A DNA stretch of 64,000 nucleotides from JANNPJ01 sp965200525. GTDB lineage: Bacteria > Actinomycetota > Actinomycetes > Actinomycetales > Kineosporiaceae. Every line of letters starts with the position of its first letter. The first letter of the stretch is position 1. The position numbers were made by a program, and so were the translations under genes. The notes under the pieces were generated by a model. It did no database searches. It saw nothing but the letters and a program-made list of their open reading frames with translations, and had not been told where the DNA came from. Shown here one piece after another: positions 1 to 8,567 of this stretch. The stretch lies in contig OZ241368.1 in assembly GCA_965200525.1 (NCBI GenBank), forward strand, positions 4,836,001 through 4,900,000, read 5' to 3'.

Positions 1-490
1 GAGCCTGCGATCCTGTCTGGAAGAACTCGGCGCTGAGAGGGTCCAGACGTACATCGCTAGTGGCAACGTGATGTTCGATTCGACCCAGAGCCCACGTGAG
101 ATGGCCGCGCAGATTCAGCGCGCGCTGCACAGCCGCTTTGCGCTGGACACCAAAATTATCGAGGTGCTGGTACTTTCGCATGAACAGTTGCGGCGCGTTG
201 TGGACGACGCACCGCAAGGCTTCGGCCGTGAGCCTGACCGCTATCACTCTGATGCGATCTTTCTGATGGGTATCACCATGGACGAGGCCCTGACTGCTTT
301 CAACCCGCGCGAGGGGATCGACCGTGTCTGGCCAGGTGAGGTCGTCGTCTACTCACAGCGCCTCTCCGCCGAGCGTGCGAAGAGCCGGCTGTCCTCGATC
401 GTCAACAGTCCGTACTACGGGAGAATGACTGTCCGCAGTTGGGTGACAACCCTGAAGCTTTTGGCGCTGATGGATGCTATCGAGCGATGA
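1..490 (+). CDS. DUF1697 family protein, 5'-truncated by the window edge
   Basis: The reading frame is already open at base 2 (SLRSCLEELG...) and runs to the TGA at 488-490, so the first visible GTG at 68 is an internal codon and the real start lies outside the window. The visible 162 residues carry the DUF1697 signature: a TYIASGNVMF block (residues about 17-26 of the visible part) followed by a ferredoxin-like alpha/beta fold, and a C-terminal RSWVTTLKLL helix. DUF1697 proteins are small cytoplasmic proteins of about 180 residues with no agreed function. Only the N-terminal ~20 residues seem to be missing. The 3' end overlaps a convergent MepB-like remnant. Confidence 0.8.
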   Translation, partial: SLRSCLEELGAERVQTYIASGNVMFDSTQSPREMAAQIQRALHSRFALDTKIIEVLVLSHEQLRRVVDDAPQGFGREPDRYHSDAIFLMGITMDEALTAFNPREGIDRVWPGEVVVYSQRLSAERAKSRLSSIVNSPYYGRMTVRSWVTTLKLLALMDAIER

Positions 491-690
491 TGGCGTTCGG
501 CCCGAAGTGCGGCCCTCCCCGGACTGTCACGACGCGGAAGTCAATGCCGTCAGCAGCAATGAGGGACTGAGCCGGACCGCGGCCTTCGCGTTTCCACACG
601 GTGACGACCAGGCCGTTCTTTGCGGGCGTTAGCCAGGCAACCCGAGCCCAGAAGCCGCGCCCCGCCTCTTTCGGGTTCTGGCCTAACCGC
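477..690 (-). pseudogene. MepB-like protein remnant (C-terminal part)
   Basis: On the minus strand an open frame ending at the TAG at 477-479 reads GFWARVAWLTPAKNGLVV, then TVWKREG, then DGIDFRVVTV. MepB family proteins have the same order: an FRxAKxTPTKxGxFVTxWKR core and then a D-xD-F patch. The usual FPK C-terminal block is missing after HFG, and I see no start codon with a ribosome binding site upstream, so this looks like a decayed piece and not a working gene. It ends convergently inside the last codons of the DUF1697 gene. The assignment rests on motif memory only; it could be a chance open frame. Confidence 0.35.
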
Positions 691-764
691 CCCCCTCCGC
701 CCGGCTCACCATGCGGAAGCCGGCGCAGCTCGTGCGGCCCTCGACTCGTAGGGGAACGGTCAGC

Positions 765-2783
765 TCACTGCCTGATGAGCGGTAGCGAGAGGACGCCGCG
801 GGTGTGTCCGACGACCAGGTCGCGGCCCGCGATTGCCAGGGAGGTGATCGCCACCTTCAGGGCGAGGTGCTGCACGGCACCGGTCTCCGGTTCCCAGATC
901 CGCACGTCACCTTGTTGCCGGGCGCCGGTGGCCAGGAGGGTGCGCCCGTCGGGCAGCGTGGCGCCGCTCAGCGCTGGAAGACCACCGGTGGCCGCCGAGG
1001 AGGGCAGACCCGCACCGACCGGCGTACCGGTCGCCAGATCCCACAGCAGGACCGCACCCTGGTTGTCTGCGGTCGCCAGCAGCGTTCGGTCTCGGGTGGG
1101 CAGAGCCGCCACCGTCACCCGACGATAGGGGTCCTCGGGTGTCGGGCCGCTCAGCTTCACCGCCGCGCCCGGATCCCACGGGTCCTCGACGGCCGGATCC
1201 CAGACGTGAACCCGGCCCTGGCGGTCCGAGGCCGCGATCAGCGTATGGCCGGTCGAGATCGGAACGGCGACGATCGACTCGATGGCATAGCCGTTGGGGT
1301 TGAGGCGTCGAACCAGCTCTCCGGTGATCGGGTCCCACATCCGCACCGCGCCCCGGAGGGTGGCGGTGACCAGCAGGGTCCGACCGTCGGGCAGGGTCGC
1401 GGTGCACATTGCGCTCACGCCCGGCCAACTGCCCCCCGGTTCGCGAATCGGCCGACCGGTGGCCAGGTCCCACACGGCGATCGTCCCCCCGTCGCCCCCG
1501 CCGGCCAGAAGTGTCCGGCCGTCGGACCACGGGATCGCCGTCAGTGCGCACACCTGGTCGGGATGCCCGGACAGCGGTTCATGGACGAGTTGGCCACCGG
1601 CGGTGTCCCACAGGCACACCCGCTTGCCGACGGCGCCGGCCAGGAGCGTCGACCGGCCGGGGCGCGGTATCGCCGTCAACGTCTCAACACCGCCGAATGA
1701 CCCGGGCGCCGTATCGGAGATCACCGAGACACGACCCCAGAGTGTGCCGTCGCTCGCGCTCAGAGCGCCCTCGTCCTGGCGGAACCTGTTCGCCGCGGCG
1801 GTTGTTCGACCGGTTGGCGCCGACTCGAATCTGGCGGTCGACCCATCGGTCGTCCAGGCCGGAAGGTGCGGATCCTGGGGCTGCGCGCCCTCCGGGTCGT
1901 CCGTCAGGCTATCGGCGATCATCCAGGTCTGCTCGCAGTTCCAGCAGCGGAAGTGGCCGGCCAGCAGCATCAGTTTGCGGGCCCATTCCCGTCCTGCCGG
2001 GCGCGGGGTGCCCTTGATCGCGACCATCCCGGCGACCAGGCACAGGACGTCCGGTCCCGGTGTCTGCGCGGGTACTCCCGCCGTCGCGACGTCGCGAGCC
2101 ACCTGCATGAAGGGCTCCCACCGGCGTCCCAGCACGTTGTCCGACAAGGCTGCGGCGACCTCGTCCCAGGGATGATCTCCCGGCCGGGCGGTGCTGGGAT
2201 CGGGCCGGCCAGGAGCCTCGAACGGCGGATACTGAGGGTCCACGAAGAACGTGGGGAGCTCAGTCTCGGCGCCGCACTCGGGGCAGTGCAGCACGAGTTC
2301 TTTCTGCTCGGGTTCGAGAAACCGCCACAGCGTCTCGCCGCTGTGATGGCCGGCGAGGGCGACGCAGGCCAGGGCGAGGCGGGCGCAGTCCCCGGCCGGA
2401 GTGCCCGCGGCCAGAAGGCTGCGGACGGCCGCTTGCTCGGCCAGCCGGAGTGAGGCCTCGAACGCCGCGGCGAGGTCGTCCGGGACGGGGTGACGGTCCT
2501 CCGCCGTGACGATGAAGCCGATCGGTTCCCAGAGGGCCGCCGACTGTTCCGGGGGCAACGCCGCTGCCGCTTCGAGCAGATGAGGTAGGGCGGCATAGGC
2601 CCCGGTGTAGACGGTTCCGTCGTCCACGAGTTCGTTGGCCAGCTCCATCCAGGCCTGCGGCCAGTCGTGGCTGGACCCGGTGGCAGCAGCGGCCATTTCG
2701 TCGAGGAGGGCCTGCACCTGCTCGGCCCTCACCCCCTCGAGCTCGTGCCACCGAGGGCTGGTCAAGGGCAACTTCGCCATCAT
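765..2783 (-). CDS. WD40 repeat protein with N-terminal helical and zinc-ribbon-like region
   Basis: A 672-residue protein. The N-terminal ~310 residues are mostly helical and contain two CxxC pairs (CPECG and CWNCEQ) that could bind zinc. From about residue 350 to the end there are about six to seven WD40 blades, seen as repeated RTLLAxG...VxxWDxxTGxPV units. WD40 propellers are protein-interaction platforms; no enzymatic motif is visible. The start at 2783 overlaps the stop of the upstream gene by four bases (ATGA), so the two genes are translationally coupled and probably work together. The role is unknown; WD40 proteins of this type in actinomycetes are often regulatory scaffolds. Nothing suggests damage. 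Confidence 0.85.
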   Translation of the reverse strand: MMAKLPLTSPRWHELEGVRAEQVQALLDEMAAAATGSSHDWPQAWMELANELVDDGTVYTGAYAALPHLLEAAAALPPEQSAALWEPIGFIVTAEDRHPVPDDLAAAFEASLRLAEQAAVRSLLAAGTPAGDCARLALACVALAGHHSGETLWRFLEPEQKELVLHCPECGAETELPTFFVDPQYPPFEAPGRPDPSTARPGDHPWDEVAAALSDNVLGRRWEPFMQVARDVATAGVPAQTPGPDVLCLVAGMVAIKGTPRPAGREWARKLMLLAGHFRCWNCEQTWMIADSLTDDPEGAQPQDPHLPAWTTDGSTARFESAPTGRTTAAANRFRQDEGALSASDGTLWGRVSVISDTAPGSFGGVETLTAIPRPGRSTLLAGAVGKRVCLWDTAGGQLVHEPLSGHPDQVCALTAIPWSDGRTLLAGGGDGGTIAVWDLATGRPIREPGGSWPGVSAMCTATLPDGRTLLVTATLRGAVRMWDPITGELVRRLNPNGYAIESIVAVPISTGHTLIAASDRQGRVHVWDPAVEDPWDPGAAVKLSGPTPEDPYRRVTVAALPTRDRTLLATADNQGAVLLWDLATGTPVGAGLPSSAATGGLPALSGATLPDGRTLLATGARQQGDVRIWEPETGAVQHLALKVAITSLAIAGRDLVVGHTRGVLSLPLIRQ

Positions 2784-3433
2784 CGGGTGAGGTCCTCCGG
2801 TCCGGCCGCAGCCGCCGCCGCGCGTTCCTCAGCCTCACGCCGCCAGCGCTCCTCCATCTTCGCCTGCAACCGCTCGAACTCCGGCCGCTGCGCCTCTTCC
2901 GCATGCTGCCTCTGCTCCTCGCGCCGCCTCAGGGCGTCCCGGCTTTCCTGCTCGATCTGCTCGGACACGTTGCGCTCCGACTGCAGCAGCCCCTCGGCGA
3001 AGTCCAGTTGCAGCACATGTTCGTACCAGCCCGCCGGGCCCACCTCGGCCGGAGCGTCCGGCACACTCTCACCGCCACCGACCAGGATCGCCCCGGTGTA
3101 GTGCAGGTGTGTGCCAGGCTCGTACCGCACCCACGGAACCAGGGCGTCGTCCGGCGACACCTCGGCGGCCTCGGCATCCAGGATCCTCGGCGGCCCGGGG
3201 GTGGGCAGGTACTCCTCGGGCCAGCCCGCCAGGAACACCTTGATGCTCTGCAGGATCAACTGATCACCCTCGAGCCCGAACTGGGCGACGTACCCGTTCC
3301 AGCGGGCCGAGAAGCTGCTCTCCAGTTGGACCCCGGCGAAGCCCGGCTCGAAGCCCAGCGAAGGACTGCTGCGGACGACGGCGTACGCCGAGACGTCCCC
3401 GACATCGAATGCGTCCAAAATCTGATTTGTCAC
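2780..3433 (-). CDS. hypothetical protein with charged C-terminal coiled coil
   Basis: A 217-residue protein I do not recognise. The first ~145 residues look globular and mixed alpha/beta (YEPGTHLHYTGAILVGGGES in the middle). The last ~65 residues are a highly charged, Glu/Arg/Gln-rich helix (REEQRQHAEEAQRPEFERL) ending in an Ala run, probably a coiled coil. It is the first gene of a two-gene minus-strand operon and overlaps the WD40 gene by four bases. A coiled-coil partner for a WD40 propeller is plausible, but this is inference from gene order only. Confidence 0.7.
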   Translation of the reverse strand: MTNQILDAFDVGDVSAYAVVRSSPSLGFEPGFAGVQLESSFSARWNGYVAQFGLEGDQLILQSIKVFLAGWPEEYLPTPGPPRILDAEAAEVSPDDALVPWVRYEPGTHLHYTGAILVGGGESVPDAPAEVGPAGWYEHVLQLDFAEGLLQSERNVSEQIEQESRDALRRREEQRQHAEEAQRPEFERLQAKMEERWRREAEERAAAAAAGPEDLTR

Positions 3434-3552
3434 CCGGCGACCCTAACCGGCGCCGACCGGCAGGTGACAGGCCGCCGCCGGACGCGGCAGCGCGCCGTGA
3501 AGAGCGGAGATTGGGAAACGCCTCCTGGGCCGCGTACCGATGCTTCGGCTGA

Positions 3553-4335
3553 TCAGGCCCCCACTGCCCGGGCCAGGACGTAGGCCGCGACGCTGGGCAC
3601 GAGGATCTGCCCGCCCGCCTCCAGAGCGGGCATGTGCTCGCGTAGCTGATCTCGAGCCCGGTCCTGAGCAGGTGCTCCCAGTGCTCGGAAGGGCTCGCCC
3701 ATCAAGGCGACAAGTCCCGCCCACAGGTCGTCCCACGAGACCCTCCAGTCCCACGTGAGCTCACGGGACCGGACCGGTTCCAGCCCGGATCGCCGAGCCA
3801 GGGCACCGAGGCCATCGACTGTGCGCTCGAATTCATTCTCGGGACGACAGTGCCGCACGGCCGGAGCCAGCCCGGCAGCCTGGAATGCCGCCTGGATCAA
3901 GGCAGTGTGGGTCGTCCGGTCACTGACCCATACGGTGAGGGCGACCACTCCATCCGGGTGGACGACCCGGGCCAGCTCCCGCACAGCGGCACCGGGATCG
4001 TCCACGTTATTGACGACGAAGTTGGCGACCACGGCGTCGAAGGCGTCCGCCCGCAGTCCTGACTGAGGCAAAGCTGACTGCACCCATCCGATCGCCAACT
4101 CGCCAGATTCGGCCCGGCCCAACTGCAGCATCTGCACGTCCGCGTCACAGGCAGTTACACCCCACCCACGACCGGCCATCGTCCTGGACACGCTGCCGGT
4201 CCCGCAGCCGGCATCCAGCAGCCGGCCCGAAGTGGTCGATCCGAGATCGGCCGCAATGGTCTGCACGGTGCCGACGCACAACTGGGCGAAGGACCGCTGG
4301 AACGCCTGGGCAGGAAACTGCTGATGCTCGGTCAT
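3553..4335 (-). CDS. SAM-dependent class I methyltransferase
   Basis: A cytoplasmic methyltransferase of about 260 residues. The motif I glycine loop LLDAGCGTGSVSRTM lies near residues 37-51 of the called protein, motif II has the acidic CDAD turn, and FDAVVANFVVNNVDDP is the post-II/motif IV region typical of Methyltransf_11/25 proteins. The acceptor cannot be told from sequence. I place the start at the ATG at 4335 (MTEHQQFP...) because the frame before it, back to 4398, is low-complexity and Ser/Pro-rich and does not look like the family; ATGs at 4368 and 4398 remain possible. It stands alone on the minus strand. Confidence 0.8.
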   Translation of the reverse strand: MTEHQQFPAQAFQRSFAQLCVGTVQTIAADLGSTTSGRLLDAGCGTGSVSRTMAGRGWGVTACDADVQMLQLGRAESGELAIGWVQSALPQSGLRADAFDAVVANFVVNNVDDPGAAVRELARVVHPDGVVALTVWVSDRTTHTALIQAAFQAAGLAPAVRHCRPENEFERTVDGLGALARRSGLEPVRSRELTWDWRVSWDDLWAGLVALMGEPFRALGAPAQDRARDQLREHMPALEAGGQILVPSVAAYVLARAVGA

Positions 4336-4618
4336 CAAGTTCAGACGAGACAAGTAGCCGGAACTCATCGATGGGCACGGCGTCGATAGTGACGGCATCG
4401 ACCTGCTTCGCTCCGCATGGCAGCTATGAATGTCGGCGATCGGGTACTCCTCGTGGACGCCCGGGTCGAGCCGGAAGCCAGGCAGTCGCCGGCCTCGTTA
4501 CGTGGCTCGTCTGCCAGGCCAACTGCTCGCCGGCTCGCGCTTGCGGCTGGCGTCAGGCTCAGGCAGTTGACCAGGCGAGGTCATCAGAGGCAGACGGGAT
4601 GCACCCTAGACGGGAAAT

Positions 4619-4936
4619 TTGGGCCTTTTCGGCACCGGCTATGTGTTCGATACTGGCGGCGTGGAACCCAGAAAGATCGACCCGAACAACACGCTGGAGC
4701 ATCCGGTCGTGGCTCTTCGCGCGGAGGGGCCGATGGGCTTCACGCGCTCCCTTCTCCAGTTCGTGGGCGGCGCCGTCCTGACCTGCGCGGCACTGCTCGG
4801 CCGCTTCTCGATCTGGTGGATCATCGTGTCCATCCCGGTCGCGCTGTTCGCGCTGGTCGAGGTGATCGGCTCGCTGCGGTACGCCTATCTCGTACGCCAC
4901 GGACGAAGCGAGCCGAGCCGCTCTCGCCTCGAATGA
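4619..4936 (+). CDS. small membrane protein, two predicted transmembrane segments
   Basis: A 105-residue frame. The C-terminal half has two hydrophobic stretches: LLQFVGGAVLTCAALLG and then IWWIIVSIPVALFALVEVIG, followed by a short basic Arg-rich tail, consistent with a small inner-membrane hairpin protein. The listed start is a TTG; a GTG at 4662 or the ATG at 4733 would give a shorter protein that keeps both membrane segments. I recognise no family. It has no obvious partner: the neighbours are a convergent methyltransferase and a downstream acetyltransferase. Confidence 0.5.
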   Translation: MGLFGTGYVFDTGGVEPRKIDPNNTLEHPVVALRAEGPMGFTRSLLQFVGGAVLTCAALLGRFSIWWIIVSIPVALFALVEVIGSLRYAYLVRHGRSEPSRSRLE

Positions 4937-5178
4937 GCTGCTTCAACGTGCTGGGTGACCCCGGGGACGACCAACTCGTCGAGGTTGAAGCCATCGCGAT
5001 CTGTCAGCAACAGAACAGCTGACGGACATCCGGACATGCTGCACAGCTGGGTGCTTGAGGTGGGCATCGATGACACCACTCCGTGTCAGTGTTGGTGGAT
5101 CCTGTCGTGCCGATGAGCGGTCGTCCGAGCATCGGTAGATCGGATTGATTGAGTCGCGGCAAACGGAAGGCTGGCCGG

Positions 5179-5739
5179 GTGAGCGACCTAAACCCCCGGA
5201 ACGACCCGGCTTCTGGCGAGAGACCCGAAGTCCGGATCGTGCATCTGAACGGCACGGTCTTTCGCGCTCTGGCCGAAGGCGACCTGGCAGCGGTAGAGGC
5301 AGGCAGCCCGGTGCCACTCTCGGATTACCTGACAGGCTGGCAATGCCGCGGACTGTGGCGAATGCGCAGCGAGCAATGCGACCAGGACCCGGCCAGCGCG
5401 GCGTGGGTCACCGGCATCGTCTGGGACGAACGACGATCTCTGGCTGTTGGTGCGGCCGGCTTCCACGGACCACCGGACACCGGCGGCATGGTGGAGATCG
5501 GCTATCGCATCGACCCCGCTCACCGGCGTCGTGGCTACGCTCGGGTGGCCCTTGAGACGCTGTTGGCCCGAGCTGCCAGAGAGCCAGACGTCCAACGTGT
5601 ACGGGTAAGCATCCAACCGCACAACCTGCCCTCGTCCCGCCTGGCGCTGCAATACGGGTTCAGCCGAACTGGCGAGCAGTGGGACGACGAGGACGGGCTG
5701 GAACTCGTCTACGAACTCTCAGTCGGACAACAGCCATAA
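5179..5739 (+). CDS. GNAT family N-acetyltransferase
   Basis: A protein of about 186 residues with the GNAT fold. The acetyl-CoA pyrophosphate-binding loop is the HRRRGYARVA segment (a Q/RxxGxG/A variant), preceded by the beta4 strand GGMVEIGYRI and followed by the SIQPHNLPSSRLALQYGF segment common to RimJ/RimL-like acetyltransferases that act on protein N-termini or small amines. The substrate cannot be read from the sequence. I chose the GTG at 5179 because a GGAAGG ribosome binding site lies about ten bases upstream; the frame extends back to 5149 without a better signal. Confidence 0.8.
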   Translation: MSDLNPRNDPASGERPEVRIVHLNGTVFRALAEGDLAAVEAGSPVPLSDYLTGWQCRGLWRMRSEQCDQDPASAAWVTGIVWDERRSLAVGAAGFHGPPDTGGMVEIGYRIDPAHRRRGYARVALETLLARAAREPDVQRVRVSIQPHNLPSSRLALQYGFSRTGEQWDDEDGLELVYELSVGQQP

Positions 5740-6190
5740 ATGAGCGGCAGCATCCGCTCGTGCCGCTGTTCGGGCGATAGTGGGATCGGGCCGCCGTCGA
5801 TTGCCTTGAGTGATGTTGTTGGCCGAACTTCATTGGTCGTGGACGTGTGTTCAGGGGCTCGCGGTCGGCGGTGACGAGATGTCGGCTGTCCTGGGCCAGG
5901 CGAGTTGCGCCGTATCGAATGGCCCGGACTTGTCTTCGCCAACTACTGCGGTCACGACTCCTCCTGCTTCGAGATGACCATCTTGCAGTGGCTGAGAGGG
6001 AAGACAAGATCCAGGTGCTGGTCAGAGCGCTGTACCGGTACGGCTTCTTGTCAGCGGTAGGTCGTCGGTTCGACACCGACCGCGGGCTCCAACTCGGCCG
6101 CTCTATGACGGCGCGCTCTCGTGTGGTGGCGAAGATTCGATCCGAACGGAGGATCGGCATTTTCCCGGTCCACTACCGGCCGGACTCAGG
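5740..6190. other. intergenic stretch without a convincing gene
   Basis: About 450 bases between the acetyltransferase and the TetR regulator. Open frames exist on both strands, but their translations are Arg/Ser-rich without motifs and show no ribosome binding sites. I see no hairpin terminator or repeat that stands out. It may be decayed DNA. Confidence 0.4.
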
Positions 6191-6835
6191 TCAAGGGGCC
6201 GAAGGTAGAGCTGGACCGGCGACTTCGGGCTCGAGGGCCGAGGGGCGGAGAGCGGCGAGGCCACCGGTGAAGGCGCCCACGGCCAGGCGGGCAATGATGT
6301 CGGCATCCACCTGGGAATGCTGCTCCGGCGGCAGCGTCAGCCAGTGCACGACCGCGGAGTCGACGTAGCCGAGATAACCGCGGACGGCGATGAGCGCGCC
6401 GGCCCGGTCCGGGTCGGGCGGGGCCAGGTCGCTCATGATTCGGGCGCTGATCTCGGTCCGCAGCGACTCGATCAGGATCGACGCCTCCGGAACGGCCGCG
6501 TCGGCGCCGCCGCGCAGCAGCGACAGAAAGCCGGCGGGGTGGGTGCGGGCGTGCTCGGCGTAGAAGTGCACCGACGCGTACAGGCGTTCCAACGACGGGG
6601 GCCCGGGCAGAGCGTCAAGACCCTCGGCAATGTCGCTCACGGCAGCTTCGATGATCTTGAGGTAGAGCGCGCGCTTGTTGCCGAAGTAGAAGACGATCAG
6701 CGGAGCGGTGACGCCCGCGGCCCGGGCCACGTCGGCCAGGGAGACGGAGGCGTAGGACTGCCGGCTGAAGACGTCGCGGGCCACGGCGAGAATCTCGGCC
6801 CGGCGGTCCTCCGGTGCCATCCGCCGTCCCGTCAC
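6191..6835 (-). CDS. TetR/AcrR family transcriptional regulator
   Basis: A repressor-type regulator of about 214 residues. The N-terminal TetR helix-turn-helix is clear: RRAEILAVARDVFSRQSY, then VSLADVARAAGVTAPLIVFYF and GNKRALYLKIIE. The C-terminal ligand-binding domain is all-helical. The frame is open to 6868; I prefer the GTG at 6835, with the ATG at 6820 as an alternative. A perfect 6+6 inverted repeat with a 2-base spacer (6834-6847) sits at the start region, as expected for an autoregulatory TetR operator. The divergent neighbour is the GH13 glycosidase, so control of that gene is likely by inference. Confidence 0.85.
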   Translation of the reverse strand: MTGRRMAPEDRRAEILAVARDVFSRQSYASVSLADVARAAGVTAPLIVFYFGNKRALYLKIIEAAVSDIAEGLDALPGPPSLERLYASVHFYAEHARTHPAGFLSLLRGGADAAVPEASILIESLRTEISARIMSDLAPPDPDRAGALIAVRGYLGYVDSAVVHWLTLPPEQHSQVDADIIARLAVGAFTGGLAALRPSALEPEVAGPALPSAP

Positions 6836-6847
6836 ATTGGTCAATGT
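6834..6847. promoter_or_regulatory. palindrome ACATTGGTCAATGT, candidate TetR operator
   Basis: The half-sites ACATTG and CAATGT are perfect reverse complements separated by GT. The site overlaps the translation start region of the TetR gene in the divergent tetR/amylase intergenic region. Size and symmetry fit TetR-family operators. A weaker inverted repeat (ATTGAA, six bases, TTAAAT; 6921-6938) lies just upstream of the amylase start. Confidence 0.45.
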
Positions 6848-6960
6848 ATCTCGACGGGCACCGCTCACCGGCCGCTGCGCTAGGTCGCCATCGACCCGCC
6901 CGACGTCGTCCGATAGCCTTATTGAAGGAGCGTTAAATAGTCGACAGAAGGTGAGGCACC

Positions 6961-8280
6961 GTGAACGTCTGGTCCGATCACGTCATCTGGTGGCAGCTGC
7001 ATCCGATCAGCTTCGTCGGCGCCGAACCGGTCGCTCTGCCCGTCGACGCCGCTCCGGTTCACCGTCTGCGGCGGATCGAGGCGTGGCTCGACTACGTGAT
7101 CGAGCTGGGCGCCAACGGGCTGGCGCTCGGACCGGTGTTCGCCAGCGAGTCGCACGGTTACGACACCGTCGACCACTACCGCATCGATTCGCGGCTGGGC
7201 ACGGATCAGGACTTCGACGCCCTTGTGTCGGCCTGCCGTGAGCGCGGCCTGCGTCTTCTGCTGGACGGCGTGTTCAACCATGTCGGCCGCGCCTTCCCGC
7301 AGTTCCAGGATGTGCTGCGCAACGGCGAGAAGTCCCCGTACGCCTCCTGGTTCAGGATCGACTTCGACGGCCAGGGTCCCGACGGATTCAGCTACGCCGA
7401 CTTCGAGGGTCACCACAACCTGGTGGCCCTCAATCACAGCGAACCGGCCGTGGTCGACCACGTCGCCGACGTGATGTCCCACTGGCTGGCGCGGGGAGCC
7501 GACGGCTGGCGGCTCGATGCGGCCTACGCGGTTCCGGCGGCGTTCTGGAGCGCGGTCACCGCCCGAGTGCGCCGGTTGCATCCGCAGGTCTGGATCGTGG
7601 GTGAGGTCATCCATGGCGACTACGCCGGCGTCGTCACCGAGGGTGGGCTCGACTCGGTCACGGAGTACGAGCTGTGGAAGTCGATCTGGAGCAGCCTGAA
7701 CGACCGCAACTTCTTCGAGCTCTCCTGGACTCTCGGCCGACATGACGATCTGGTCGACACCTTCGTGCCGCTGACGTTCGTCGGCAATCACGACGTGACC
7801 CGGCTGCCGAGCAAACTCGACGACGTCCGACACCTGCCGCACGCTCTGGCCGTCCTGTTCACCGTCTCGGGCCTGCCGAGCATCTATGCCGGCGACGAAC
7901 AGGCCTTCCGGGGAGTGAAGTTCGATCGGGCCGACGGCGATGCCCAGGTGCGCCCCGAATTCCCGCTCACGCCGGCCGAGCTGTCACCGCTGGGGTTGTC
8001 GGTCTACCGCCTCCACCAAGAGCTCATTGGCTTGCGGCGCCGCAACCCGTGGCTGATCCGCTCCCGGAGCAAGGTTTTCCACCTGGCCAACGAGACTTTC
8101 GCTTTTCACGCCACCGATCCGGGCGGCGGCCCGGGCCTGGCTGTGCTGCTGAATGTCTCCGAACAGCCCTTCACCTTTCCTCTGCCGGCCGCCACCGCGC
8201 GGCGAGTGCTGGGCAGCGACCACGACGGACCGGGCGAGCAGGTGGGCGGGCACGGCTGGGCGATCCTGGAACTGCGGTGA
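6961..8280 (+). CDS. GH13 alpha-amylase family glycosidase
   Basis: A 439-residue cytoplasmic glycoside hydrolase with the (beta/alpha)8 barrel signatures of GH13: region I DGVFNH, region II GWRLDAAY (Asp nucleophile), region III GEVIHG (Glu acid/base) and region IV FVGNHD (transition-state Asp). All three catalytic carboxylates are present. There is no signal peptide, so it should act on intracellular alpha-glucans or oligosaccharides. A short C-terminal beta domain (residues about 365-439) closes the protein. The start is the GTG at 6961, preceded by GAAGGTGAGG. The divergent TetR gene is its likely regulator. Confidence 0.88.
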   Translation: MNVWSDHVIWWQLHPISFVGAEPVALPVDAAPVHRLRRIEAWLDYVIELGANGLALGPVFASESHGYDTVDHYRIDSRLGTDQDFDALVSACRERGLRLLLDGVFNHVGRAFPQFQDVLRNGEKSPYASWFRIDFDGQGPDGFSYADFEGHHNLVALNHSEPAVVDHVADVMSHWLARGADGWRLDAAYAVPAAFWSAVTARVRRLHPQVWIVGEVIHGDYAGVVTEGGLDSVTEYELWKSIWSSLNDRNFFELSWTLGRHDDLVDTFVPLTFVGNHDVTRLPSKLDDVRHLPHALAVLFTVSGLPSIYAGDEQAFRGVKFDRADGDAQVRPEFPLTPAELSPLGLSVYRLHQELIGLRRRNPWLIRSRSKVFHLANETFAFHATDPGGGPGLAVLLNVSEQPFTFPLPAATARRVLGSDHDGPGEQVGGHGWAILELR

Positions 8281-8348
8281 TTGGCCCAGCCTCCCATCGC
8301 GGCGCCCTGCCTCAGTGGCGAGGAATCGGTCTGACGGGTCTTTCCTTC

Positions 8349-8390
8349 AAGTGGATCGTCACCGGAGACGGCCAGATCCGCGCTTGACCA
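8349..8390 (+). repeat. diverged direct repeat, copy 1 (coding remnant)
   Basis: These 42 bases match 9897-9938 at about 36 positions. Both copies encode a similar C-terminal peptide ending in a stop (FKWIVTGDGQIRA here, TKWIITRDGQTRT in copy 2), so they look like the 3' ends of two copies of the same lost gene, perhaps a transposase. They flank the pRiA4b ORF-3 gene. Confidence 0.55.
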
Positions 8391-8567
8391 GCGCTTCGTC
8401 ACCCCCCAGGCCGGTTCGGACCGGGTGTCACGGACCAAGATGCTTCGGAGCAGCTGCTTACAGGAGATGCTTCCTGTAGACGTTTGATCCGAGAAGAGGG
8501 AACTCGATGTCCATTTCCGCTGGAGGTCCGCAGCCCCAGTTTGGTCGCTGAGAATCCTCCGGACAGG

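Noticed and set aside
601..2453. Long plus-strand frames (e.g. 804-1700, 1294-2175, 1866-2453)
   Set aside because: They lie antisense to the WD40 gene and its GC-rich repeats; translations have no motifs, and the minus strand gives a full WD40 protein.
5660..6368. Open frames on both strands (166 residues minus, 173 residues plus) between the GNAT and TetR genes
   Set aside because: Arg/Ser-rich composition, no ribosome binding site, no recognisable domain; the plus frame runs into the antisense of tetR.
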